A DNA stretch of 64,000 nt, from NCBI RefSeq assembly GCF_022761035.1, contig NZ_JAKWJP010000002.1, positions 372,001-436,000 on the forward strand, given 5' to 3'. Position numbers and translations under genes: made by a program. Below, piece by piece: positions 7,734-15,007 of the stretch; position 1 is the first letter of the stretch, and each line of letters starts with the position of its first letter. Source of the stretch: Microbacterium sp. SS28. GTDB taxonomy: Bacteria > Actinomycetota > Actinomycetes > Actinomycetales > Microbacteriaceae. The notes beneath the pieces are model-generated. The model made no database searches. It was not told the origin of the DNA and saw only the letters and a program-made list of their open reading frames with translations.

Positions 7734-9071
7734 TCAGAGCATCTCGAGGTTGCTCTTCAGCTCGAACGGCGTGACCTGCGTGCGGTAGTCCTGCCACTCC
7801 GTGCGCTTGTTGAGCAGGACGTAGTTGAACACCTGTTCGCCGAGCGTCTCGGCGACGAGCTCCGACTCCTCCATGTACTCGAGGGCGTGGTCGAGGCTCG
7901 CGGGCAGCGGCGCATAGCCGAGCGCGCGACGCTCGGAGTCGGTGAGCGACCACACGTTGTCTTCCGCCTCGGGCGGGAGCTCGTACTCCTCCTCGATGCC
8001 CTTGAGACCCGCCGCGAGCATGAGCGCATAGGCGAGGTAGGGGTTGGCCGCCGAGTCGAGGGCACGGTACTCGACGCGCGAGGACTGGCCCTTGTTGGGC
8101 TTGTAGAGCGGCACGCGCACGAGCGCGGAGCGGTTGTTGTGACCCCAGCAGATGAAGCTCGGCGCCTCGTCGCCACCCCAGAGGCGCTTGTACGAGTTGA
8201 CGAACTGGTTCGTGACGGCCGAGATCTCGTTCGCGTGGCGCAGGAGGCCCGCGATGAAGTGCCGTCCGACCTTCGAGAGCTGGTACTGCGCGCCCTCTTC
8301 GTAGAAAGCGTTGACATCGCCCTCGAAGAGGGACATGTGCGTGTGCATGCCGCTGCCGGGCTTACCGCTGAGCGGCTTGGGCATGAACGTCGCGTAGACG
8401 CCCTGCTCGATCGCGACCTCTTTGATGACGGTGCGGAAGGTCATGATGTTGTCGGCCGTCGCGAGGGCGTCCGCGTAGCGCAGGTCGATCTCGTTCTGGC
8501 CGGGCCCGCCCTCGTGGTGGCTGAACTCGACCGAGATGCCGAGGTCCTCGAGCATGCGCACGGAGCGCCGGCGGAAGTCGTGCGCCGTGCCGCCGGGGAC
8601 GTTGTCGAAGTAGCCGGCCGAGTCGACGGGCTCGGGGCCGTCGGTGCCGAACGACGAGGACTTCAGCAGATAGAACTCGATCTCGGGGTGCGTGTAGAAC
8701 GTGAACCCCGCGTCGGCGGCCTTCGCGAGCGCGCGCTTGAGGACATGCCGCGGATCGGCGACGGCGGGCTGGCCGTCGGGCGTCGTGATGTCGCAGAACA
8801 TGCGCGCCGTCGGGTCGATCTCACCGCGCCAGGGCAGCGTCTGGAACGTCGTGGGGTCGGGATGCGCCAGCAGATCCGACTCGTACGACCGGGTGAGACC
8901 CTCGATCGCCGACCCGTCGAATCCGAGGCCCTCGCTGAAGGCTCCCTCGACCTCGGCCGGTGCGATCGCCACCGACTTCAGGGTGCCGATGACGTCGGTG
9001 AACCACAGGCGGACGAACTTGACACCCCGTTCCTCGATCGTGCGCAGAACGAAGTCACGCTGCTTGTCCAT
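7734..9071 (-). CDS. glnA2: Glutamine synthetase GlnA2 (type I, probably not adenylylated)
   Basis: 445 residues from ATG 9071, with GGGAGAGG eight bases upstream; the open frame runs 33 codons further but without family similarity. It has the GS N-terminal beta-grasp (FVRLWFTDVIG), the catalytic GSAIEGL and HHEGGPGQNEIDLRY regions, and FMPKPLSGKPGSGMHTH. At the position matching the adenylylated tyrosine of GlnA1 it has Trp (NVWSLTDSE), so GlnE should not regulate it this way. Actinobacterial GlnA2 homologues are usually dispensable, and some make other glutamine-like products; true substrate here is an inference. It lies between the SPOR-like gene (29-base gap) and glnE. Confidence 0.93.
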   Translation of the reverse strand: MDKQRDFVLRTIEERGVKFVRLWFTDVIGTLKSVAIAPAEVEGAFSEGLGFDGSAIEGLTRSYESDLLAHPDPTTFQTLPWRGEIDPTARMFCDITTPDGQPAVADPRHVLKRALAKAADAGFTFYTHPEIEFYLLKSSSFGTDGPEPVDSAGYFDNVPGGTAHDFRRRSVRMLEDLGISVEFSHHEGGPGQNEIDLRYADALATADNIMTFRTVIKEVAIEQGVYATFMPKPLSGKPGSGMHTHMSLFEGDVNAFYEEGAQYQLSKVGRHFIAGLLRHANEISAVTNQFVNSYKRLWGGDEAPSFICWGHNNRSALVRVPLYKPNKGQSSRVEYRALDSAANPYLAYALMLAAGLKGIEEEYELPPEAEDNVWSLTDSERRALGYAPLPASLDHALEYMEESELVAETLGEQVFNYVLLNKRTEWQDYRTQVTPFELKSNLEML

Positions 9072-9100
9072 CTGATCCTCTCCCGGCCGTGACGGCCAGA

Positions 9101-9322
9101 CTATCCGGCGTTCTCGTCGGTCTCGGAGGACGAGCCCCACGCGTCGTCGCGTGCTTCGTCCTCGCTCCACGCGCGCGAACGCTCGCGGAGGACCTCGGGG
9201 GCGCCTGCGGCCTCCTCGGGGGTGTCGAAAGGACCGGCTCGATCGACGGAAGGAGACTCGAAGCCCTTCTCGACCTTGCCGGTCTTGAGGTTGTACCAGT
9301 ACTTCTCTTCGCCGTCCGTCAC
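9101..9322 (-). CDS. Small SPOR-like conserved protein
   Basis: 73 residues from GTG 9322, which follows AGGGGAGG at good spacing. The sequence YWYNLKTGKVEKGFES then GPFDTPEEAAGAPEVL matches short conserved proteins of Microbacteriaceae that are commonly labelled SPOR-domain-containing. There is no membrane segment or signal peptide. The acidic C-terminal tail (WSEDEARDDAWGSSSE) is probably disordered. It stands 29 bases before glnA2 and is likely its operon partner. Function unknown; binding to denuded glycan, as for SPOR domains of division proteins, is not supported without an export signal. Confidence 0.75.
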   Translation of the reverse strand: MTDGEEKYWYNLKTGKVEKGFESPSVDRAGPFDTPEEAAGAPEVLRERSRAWSEDEARDDAWGSSSETDENAG

Positions 9323-9389
9323 GGTGCCTCCCCTTCGATCCTGCCTCGATCCTACTGATCGCTCACGTGCCGCTGGATAGGCTGGGCCC

Positions 9390-10154
9390 ATGGGAGCGAA
9401 CGCGAGACGTGCGGTGGGCGTCGACATCGGCGGAACGGGCATCAAAGCGGGGATCGTCGATCTCGACGAGGGGGTGCTCGCGAGCGATCGCGTCAAGGTG
9501 CCGACCCCGGCGGGCGCCGAACCTGCGGACGTCCTCGCGGCCGTCCGCACGGTGCTGGACACGCTCGGCGTCGCCGACGACCACAGCGTGCACCTCGGTG
9601 TCGCCTTCCCCGCGATCGTGAAGGGCGGCCGCACGCTGTCGGCCGCCAACGTCTCGGACAAATGGATCGGATTCGAGGCCGAGAAGTTCTTCGAGGACGG
9701 CCTGGGACGCGGCATCCACTTCGCCAATGACGCGGATGTCGCCGGGGTCGCCGAGGTCCGCTACGGCGCCGCGCGCGGCCGCGAGGGGCTCGTCGTCCTC
9801 ACGACGCTCGGCACGGGCATCGGCTCGGCCCTCATCTACAACGGAGTCCTCGTACCCAACAGCGAGCTCGGGCACCTGCAGCGGGCGAAGCAGAAGGGCG
9901 ACGCCGAGACCTACGCCGCGTACTCCGCGATGGAGCGTGAAGAGCTCTCGTGGGAGGAGTGGGCGGAGCGCCTGCAGTGGTACTACAGCCACGTCGAGTT
10001 CCTCTTCAGCCCCGACCTGTTCATCGTCGGCGGCGGCGTGTCGAAGCACAGCGACCAGTTCCTGCCGCTGCTCGACATCAAGACGCCGATCGTGCCGGCC
10101 GTGCACCGCAACAACGCGGGGATCATAGGGGCAGCGGCTTTGGCGCTCGGCTGA
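9390..10154 (+). CDS. ppgK: Polyphosphate glucokinase
   Basis: 254 residues, typical for PpgK of the ROK family. It phosphorylates glucose to glucose-6-phosphate using inorganic polyphosphate (and usually ATP). The phosphate-binding loop is GVDIGGTGIKAGIVDLD near the N terminus. The catalytic aspartate motif is FANDADVAG, then LTTLGTGIGSALIYNG and VPNSELGHL, and the second nucleotide region is FIVGGGVSKHSDQFLP. It stands alone, diverging from the glnA2 cluster. The last 21 bases of the gene lie inside the first of two copies of a 33-bp repeat, so the C terminus AALALG is repeated just downstream as non-coding DNA. Confidence 0.95.
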   Translation: MGANARRAVGVDIGGTGIKAGIVDLDEGVLASDRVKVPTPAGAEPADVLAAVRTVLDTLGVADDHSVHLGVAFPAIVKGGRTLSAANVSDKWIGFEAEKFFEDGLGRGIHFANDADVAGVAEVRYGAARGREGLVVLTTLGTGIGSALIYNGVLVPNSELGHLQRAKQKGDAETYAAYSAMEREELSWEEWAERLQWYYSHVEFLFSPDLFIVGGGVSKHSDQFLPLLDIKTPIVPAVHRNNAGIIGAAALALG

Positions 10155-10166
10155 CGAAGTCAGCCC
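10134..10166. repeat. 33-bp direct repeat, copy 1 (overlaps ppgK stop)
   Basis: This 33-base stretch is identical to 10205-10237. It holds the last codons of ppgK, its stop, and a perfect hairpin GGCTGAC-GAA-GTCAGCC. The hairpin may act as a weak transcript end between the convergent ppgK and rnpB. Confidence 0.85.
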
Positions 10167-10186
10167 TCGCGGGGAATTCCCCGCGA
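10167..10186. repeat. Perfect 20-bp palindrome
   Basis: TCGCGGGGAATTCCCCGCGA is its own reverse complement and lies exactly between the two 33-bp repeat copies. It may add to a bidirectional transcription stop or be a protein-binding site. No T tract is present. Confidence 0.8.
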
Positions 10187-10204
10187 TCTCATGAACACAG
10201 CGCT

Positions 10205-10237
10205 GCGGCTTTGGCGCTCGGCTGACGAAGTCAGCCC
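10205..10237. repeat. 33-bp direct repeat, copy 2
   Basis: Identical to 10134-10166, including the GGCTGAC/GTCAGCC hairpin, and ends 12 bases from the 3' end of rnpB. The copy translates as AAALALG-stop like the ppgK end, which shows it arose by local duplication of the gene tail. Confidence 0.85.
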
Positions 10238-10249
10238 GGCCTGAGGTGC

Positions 10250-10616
10250 GAATGGGCCGGCCTGTACGCCGGGTTCTGTCCGGGGGCGTGAGCCCCGTGG
10301 ACGGTCATCTCTCTCGGCGACACGTTGCCGTGCCGCTCCAGCGGCCTACCCGAGGACTCGGCGAGCCGCGTCAGCATCCTCTGTCTGGCCTTGCTCCGGG
10401 CGAGGTTTACCTTGCGGGCCGTGTCACCACGACCCCGGTGGTCTCTTACACCGCCGTTTCACCCTTACCCCGGCCGAGGCCGAGGCGGTCTGTTCTCTGT
10501 GGCACTGTCTCGCGGATCACTCCGGGTGGGTGTTACCCACCGCCCTGCCCTGTGGAGCCCGGACGTTCCTCGGCGCGGGCGAACCCGCGACGCGACCGTC
10601 CAGCCGACCCATTCGC
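10250..10616 (-). ncRNA. rnpB: RNase P RNA (bacterial type A)
   Basis: The catalytic RNA of ribonuclease P, which trims the 5' leader of tRNA precursors. On the minus strand the 5' region has the conserved GAGGAACGTCCGGGCTCC (P4 half) and the mid region CCGGGGTAAGGGTGAAACGG-like core. The 3' end has GACAGAACCCGGCGTA and GGCCGGCCCATTCGC, pairing with the 5' GAATGGGTCGGCTGG. Ends are placed from this terminal helix and are good to a few bases. A clear -10 box lies at 10624-10629. The open frames across this region are shadows of the RNA gene. Confidence 0.95.
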
Positions 10617-10623
10617 ATCCTCG

Positions 10624-10629
10624 ATTTTA
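10624..10629 (-). promoter_or_regulatory. -10 box of rnpB
   Basis: On the minus strand TAAAAT lies seven bases before the expected 5' end of the RNA, which is the normal distance. The -35 region is not a clear match. The box is between the PolA-like gene stop (10658) and rnpB, so rnpB has its own promoter. Confidence 0.6.
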
Positions 10630-10657
10630 GACGCACGCGCTGAGTGCGACCTCGCGG

Positions 10658-12391
10658 TCAGTCCTTGTCGGCGGTCTGCGCGATCTTGAGATCGAGGGGG
10701 AAGTCCAGCGGGAACTCTCCGAAGAGCAGACGACCCGCGGATGCCGCAGACCCGCGCACAGCGTCGGCGACGGCGACGGCGAGGGCGATCGGGGTGTGCA
10801 CGATGATCTCGTCGTGCAGGAAGAAGGCGATGTGCGGCGAGGCCGCGAAGACCGGGCCGGAGCGCGGCGCGGCATCCGTCGGAACCGGAGGGAGTGCCGC
10901 GAGCCGGCCCCGCAGATCGGCGAGCCACGCGAGCGCCCATTCGGCCGCCGTGCCCTGCACGACGAAGTTGCGCGTGAACCGGCCTCGATCGCGGGCCCAT
11001 CGGCGGGCCTGCGTCTCGTCGGCTCCGGATGCCTCGGCCTCGGTCGCCCGCGACTGGGAGTCCCGCCAGCCCGAGGACGGCGCAGGCGAACTGCGGCCGA
11101 GCCAAGTCGTGACGACCCCGCCTTCCTCGCCGACGCGCGCCGCGTCGTCGACGAGCGCCATCGCGCGGGGGTACTGCCGACGCAGGCGCGGCACGAGCCG
11201 GCCGCTCTCGCCGGTCGTCGCCCCGTACATCGCGCCGAGGATCGCGATCTTCGCCTCGCTGCGCGTAGCGACAGTCCCGCTCTCGACGATGCCCGAGTAG
11301 AGATCCCGCCCGCGGGCGGCATCCGCGAGTCGCTCGTCCCGCGACATCGCGGCCAGCACCCGCGGCTCGAGCTGTGCGACGTCGGCGACCACGAGCGTCC
11401 AGCCGGGGTCCGCGCGAACGGCGGTGCGCAGCTGCCTCGGCAGCTGCAGCGCTCCCCCGCCGGACGAGGCCCACCGGCCGGTCACGACGCCGCCGGGGAT
11501 GTAGACCGGGCGGAAGCGCCCGTCGCGCACCCATTCGTCCAGCCACGTCCAGCCGTTCGCACTCAGGAGGCGCGAGAGCTTCTTGTACTGGATGAGCGGT
11601 TCGATGACGGGATGCTCGTGCTCGGCGAGCTCCCACCTGCTGGTCGATTCGACGAGGATCCCGACACGGTGCAGCGATCGCAGCAGCTTGGGCTGCGAAT
11701 CGAGACTCGCCGCCGGGTCGCCGAGCTCGCGGCGCACACGGTCGGCGAGCTCTTGGAGGTGCGCCGGCTGCCCGCCACCCGCGCGGCGGGGGCCGAGGAC
11801 CTCGGTGAGCAGCGCGTCGTGGACGGCGGCGTCCCAGGGCAGTCCCGCGGCGCGCAGCTCCGCCGCGACGAGCGCGCCCGCCGACTCCGCCGCGATGAGG
11901 AGCCGGAGGCGTCCGGGGTCCGAGGAGCCGGAAACGGCGGCGCGCTGACGGGCGAACTCCGCGAGGGCGGCGTCGAGGCCACCCGGCGGACCCACCGGCG
12001 TCGCGACCTCGTCGAGGTCGAACAGCGCGGCCGACTGCTCCGGCGCCGCGACGCCCGCGACATCCCACGCCGTCGCGGCACGCAGCTCGTCTGCCGCGGT
12101 GACGAGAGCCGAGTCGCGCAGGATGGCGTGGCACAGGCGCAGATCGTGGCAGCGCGCCACGCGCACTCCCGCGGCGAGCAGGCCCGGGTACCACGACGTC
12201 GCGTCGCTCCAGACCCACCGCGGTGCATCGACGGCCTCACGATCCGCGATCCAGGCCGCGGCATCCGTCGCCGTCAGCGTCTCCCGCGCGCATTCGCGCC
12301 CCACCGCGTCGAGCGTTGCCGCGACGACATCGCCTCCCGCGCGCCCGAGGACGATCCACGCGACGACGTCGGCAGGGTCGGCCCCCGTCAC
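10658..12391 (-). CDS. PolA-like bifunctional 3'-5' exonuclease/DNA polymerase
   Basis: 577 residues from GTG 12391, close to the roughly 560 usual for this actinobacterial family. The polymerase core is complete: motif A DVAQLEPRVLAAMS, the O-helix RSEAKIAILGAMYG, and motif C FFLHDEIIVHTP. The N-terminal third aligns with a reduced DnaQ-like 3'-5' exonuclease fold without obvious intact acidic motifs. A 5'-3' nuclease domain, as in true PolA, is absent, so this is an auxiliary repair-type enzyme; its exact role is not settled. It follows the zinc-ribbon gene by 19 bases and is likely cotranscribed. The upstream part of the open frame lies inside that gene and was left out. Confidence 0.88.
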   Translation of the reverse strand: MTGADPADVVAWIVLGRAGGDVVAATLDAVGRECARETLTATDAAAWIADREAVDAPRWVWSDATSWYPGLLAAGVRVARCHDLRLCHAILRDSALVTAADELRAATAWDVAGVAAPEQSAALFDLDEVATPVGPPGGLDAALAEFARQRAAVSGSSDPGRLRLLIAAESAGALVAAELRAAGLPWDAAVHDALLTEVLGPRRAGGGQPAHLQELADRVRRELGDPAASLDSQPKLLRSLHRVGILVESTSRWELAEHEHPVIEPLIQYKKLSRLLSANGWTWLDEWVRDGRFRPVYIPGGVVTGRWASSGGGALQLPRQLRTAVRADPGWTLVVADVAQLEPRVLAAMSRDERLADAARGRDLYSGIVESGTVATRSEAKIAILGAMYGATTGESGRLVPRLRRQYPRAMALVDDAARVGEEGGVVTTWLGRSSPAPSSGWRDSQSRATEAEASGADETQARRWARDRGRFTRNFVVQGTAAEWALAWLADLRGRLAALPPVPTDAAPRSGPVFAASPHIAFFLHDEIIVHTPIALAVAVADAVRGSAASAGRLLFGEFPLDFPLDLKIAQTADKD

Positions 12392-12410
12392 CGTCGTACG
12401 GCGGGCTGCG

Positions 12411-13142
12411 TCACAGCCCGGACTCCTCCGTGCGCACGAGGATCCCGCCGCATTCGGGGCAGTGGACGACGGCGTCGGTCTGCGCCTGGCGGATCGCCTG
12501 GAGATCGGTGCCGGAGAGCACCATGTTGCAGCCCTCGCATGTCGCGCGGCGCAGGAGCCCCGCCGCGACACCGCGCTTCGCGAGACGGTCGTAGAGGGCG
12601 ACGAGGTCGGCGGCGATGCTCGCCGCGACCGCCTCGCGGTCGCGCGTGGCCTGCTCGAAGTTCGTCGTCGCCTCGCCGATCGCCTGCTTCGCCTCGGCGC
12701 TCAGGCGGGAGCCCTCGGCGTTCGTCTCGGCGATGAGCGCCTCCTGCTCGGCCACGGCGGCGTCGGCCTGCTCGAGGCGCTCCATGATCTCGAGCTCGGC
12801 GTCCTCGAGGTCTCCCTTGCGGCGCGCGAGCGAGGCGAGCTCGCTCTCGAGTCCCTGCGCCTCTTTCGGGTTCGTGGATGTCGCGAGCCGCTCCGCGTCG
12901 CGGGCCCTGCGCGCGTCGACGACGGCGACATCGGACTCGATGCGGGCGAGCTCCGTGCGGAGGTCGTCGCGCGCTCCGAGCCGGGTCGACAGCTCCTGGC
13001 TCAGTCCCTGCCGCTGCGCGAGAAGCTCGCTCACGCGCGCCGCCTGAGGCGGGTTCGCGCGAGCGGCTTCGGCGCGCCGGATGCGCGTGTCGAGCTCGGC
13101 GAGGTCGAGGAGACGGCGCTGGTCTGCGGGGGATGCGATCAC
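12411..13142 (-). CDS. Coiled-coil protein with C-terminal C4 zinc ribbon
   Basis: 243 residues. Residues 5-185 form long antiparallel coiled-coil stretches rich in Ala, Glu and Arg. Residues 195-240 hold a zinc ribbon with two Cys pairs (CEGCNMVL and HCPECGGIL). This is the conserved bacterial DUF164/zf-RING_7 family. Its function is not established, although related proteins have been linked to export and nucleic-acid binding. It sits just upstream of the PolA-like gene. Start at ATG 13142; the divergent permease gene begins 83 bases away. Confidence 0.9.
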   Translation of the reverse strand: MIASPADQRRLLDLAELDTRIRRAEAARANPPQAARVSELLAQRQGLSQELSTRLGARDDLRTELARIESDVAVVDARRARDAERLATSTNPKEAQGLESELASLARRKGDLEDAELEIMERLEQADAAVAEQEALIAETNAEGSRLSAEAKQAIGEATTNFEQATRDREAVAASIAADLVALYDRLAKRGVAAGLLRRATCEGCNMVLSGTDLQAIRQAQTDAVVHCPECGGILVRTEESGL

Positions 13143-13225
13143 GCTCCCAACCTACCGCGGGGCGTCGACGCGAGCTCCCGGCGGCCACTACCATGCAACG
13201 ACCGGTGCATCGAAGGAGACGTCAC

Positions 13226-14749
13226 ATGAACGTTCTGCGCACGAAGTCGGTCGAGCAGTCCCTCGCCGACACGGACGAACCGGAGTTCCGCCTCAAGAAA
13301 TCGCTCACAGCTCTCGATCTCACCGTCTTCGGCGTGGGCGTCGTGATCGGCGCCGGCATCTTCACGCTGACGGGACGGGCAGCGCACGAGGTCGCAGGCC
13401 CAGCGATCGTCATCAGCTTCGTCGTGGCGGCGATCGCCTGCGCGCTCGCGGCCATCTGCTACGCCGAGTTCGCCTCGACCGTCCCGGTCTCGGGCTCGGC
13501 GTACACGTTCTCGTACTCGTCGCTCGGCGAGCTGTTCGCGTGGATCATCGGCTGGGACCTCATCCTCGAGATGTTCCTCGGCGCGAGCGTCGTGGCGCAG
13601 GGCTGGAGCGCCTACTTCGGAACGCTCATGGATCAGCTCGGGGCACCCGTCCCCGAGGCGATCGGATACGGCGGGACCGTCGACCTGATGGCGATCCTGC
13701 TCGTTCTCGTCCTCGGCGGACTCATGACCTTCGGCATCAAGGAGTCCCTGCGGGTCAACCTCGTGCTGGTCGCGGTCAAGCTCTTCGTCGTGCTGTTCGT
13801 CATCGTCGCGGGCCTGCTCTTCGTCGATCCGGCGAACTGGACGCCGTTCATCCCCGAGGCGACGGCGCGCGAGACTGCGACGGGGCTCAGCCAGCCGCTC
13901 CTCCAGTTCCTCTCGGGCGTCGAGCCCGTCGCCTTCGGCGTCGGCGGCATCTTCGCGGGCGCCGCTCTGGTGTTCTTCGCCTACATCGGCTTCGACGTCG
14001 TCGCCACGACGGCGGAGGAGACGCGCAACCCGCAGCGGGACCTGCCCATCGGCATCATCGCGTCGCTCGTGATCTGCACGATCCTCTACTGCGCCGTGGC
14101 GCTCGTCGTGACGGGCATGGTGCCCTACCAGGACCTCGACCCGGCGGCCGCGCTCGCCTTCGCCTTCGCCTTCCACGGGCAGGCGTGGATGGCGACCCTC
14201 ATCTCGGCGGGCGCCGTGGCGGGTCTGACCACGGTGGTGCTGACCCTCCTCATCGGCGCGACGCGCATCATCTTCGCGATGTCGCGCGACGCCCTCCTGC
14301 CGATCGCGCTCGCCAAGGTGCACCCGAAGTTCCGGACGCCGTGGGTCATCTCGATCATCGTCACCGTGATCGTCGCGGTGGTCGCAGGGTTCACCCCCAT
14401 CGGCCTCCTCGAGGAGATGGTGAACATCGGCACCCTGTCGGCGTTCGTGCTCGTGGCCGTCGGGATCATCGTCCTGCGCCGCAAGCGCCCCGACCTGCCC
14501 CGGCCCTTCCGCGTGCCGCTGAGCCCGTGGCTGCCCGCGCTGTCGGCGGCCCTGAGCCTCTACCTCATGCTCAACCTCACGGTGGAGACGTGGCTGAGAT
14601 TCCTCATCTGGCTCGTGATCGGGTTCATCATCTACTTCGCCTACGCGAGCCGTCACTCGCGCATCGGGCAGCCCGGCTACACCGACTTCTCATTGCCGCA
14701 CATCGTGTCGCACACGCGGGACGACAGCGACGACGACCCGCGCTCGTGA
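13226..14749 (+). CDS. APC-superfamily cationic amino-acid permease
   Basis: 507 residues from ATG 13226, preceded by AAGGAGA. About 12 membrane segments are visible. The first is LTVFGVGVVIGAGIFTLTG with the glycine-rich loop of the amino acid-polyamine-organocation family, followed by GPAIVISFVVAAIACALAAICYAEF. It resembles CAT/YfnA-type transporters that take up amino acids by proton symport. The N-terminal RTKSVEQSLADTDEPEFRLKKSL is the usual cytoplasmic leader of this subgroup. Substrate (perhaps lysine, arginine or a neutral amino acid) cannot be read from sequence. Monocistronic; its end converges on tRNA-Val. Confidence 0.9.
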   Translation: MNVLRTKSVEQSLADTDEPEFRLKKSLTALDLTVFGVGVVIGAGIFTLTGRAAHEVAGPAIVISFVVAAIACALAAICYAEFASTVPVSGSAYTFSYSSLGELFAWIIGWDLILEMFLGASVVAQGWSAYFGTLMDQLGAPVPEAIGYGGTVDLMAILLVLVLGGLMTFGIKESLRVNLVLVAVKLFVVLFVIVAGLLFVDPANWTPFIPEATARETATGLSQPLLQFLSGVEPVAFGVGGIFAGAALVFFAYIGFDVVATTAEETRNPQRDLPIGIIASLVICTILYCAVALVVTGMVPYQDLDPAAALAFAFAFHGQAWMATLISAGAVAGLTTVVLTLLIGATRIIFAMSRDALLPIALAKVHPKFRTPWVISIIVTVIVAVVAGFTPIGLLEEMVNIGTLSAFVLVAVGIIVLRRKRPDLPRPFRVPLSPWLPALSAALSLYLMLNLTVETWLRFLIWLVIGFIIYFAYASRHSRIGQPGYTDFSLPHIVSHTRDDSDDDPRS

Positions 14750-14777
14750 GGCGCCGGGCGGAAGACTGTGCGAGAAG

Positions 14778-14850
14778 TGGGCCCTGCCGGGATCGAACCG
14801 ACGACATCCACGGTGTAAACGTGGCGCTCTACCAGCTGAGCTAAAGGCCC
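14778..14850 (-). tRNA. tRNA-Val (UAC)
   Basis: 73 bases on the minus strand fold as a cloverleaf: acceptor GGGCCTT/AGGGCCC, D arm AGCTCAGCTGGTAGAGC, anticodon stem CCACG/CGTGG around TTTACAC (anticodon TAC), and T arm GTCGG-TTCGATC-CCGGC. The discriminator is A, and CCA is not encoded. Confidence 0.95.
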
Positions 14851-15007
14851 CTCCCGTCAGTCTACGGACAGCACCCGGCCCGATTCGACGTCGAAGGTTC
14901 CCTGAATCGCTAGGCTGGTCAGCGGTGTGCTGTCCGAAGCCGACAAAGCCGGCAGCATCCGTATGCCGAATTCCTGGCATGACCTGCCAGATGACGAAAG
15001 GTCCCTT

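Noticed and set aside
4619-7774. Very long open frame opposite glnE (1051 codons)
   Set aside because: It is the antisense shadow of a GC-rich gene: arginine-, glutamate- and leucine-rich, no domain, and the opposite strand encodes a complete GlnE.
7533-9092. Plus-strand open frame across glnA2
   Set aside because: Antisense of the clearly coding glnA2; no homology visible.
10246-10689. Plus-strand open frame over rnpB
   Set aside because: The conserved RNase P RNA explains the sequence.
12392-12571. Upstream extension of the PolA-like gene
   Set aside because: It overlaps the zinc-ribbon gene in another frame and lacks family similarity.
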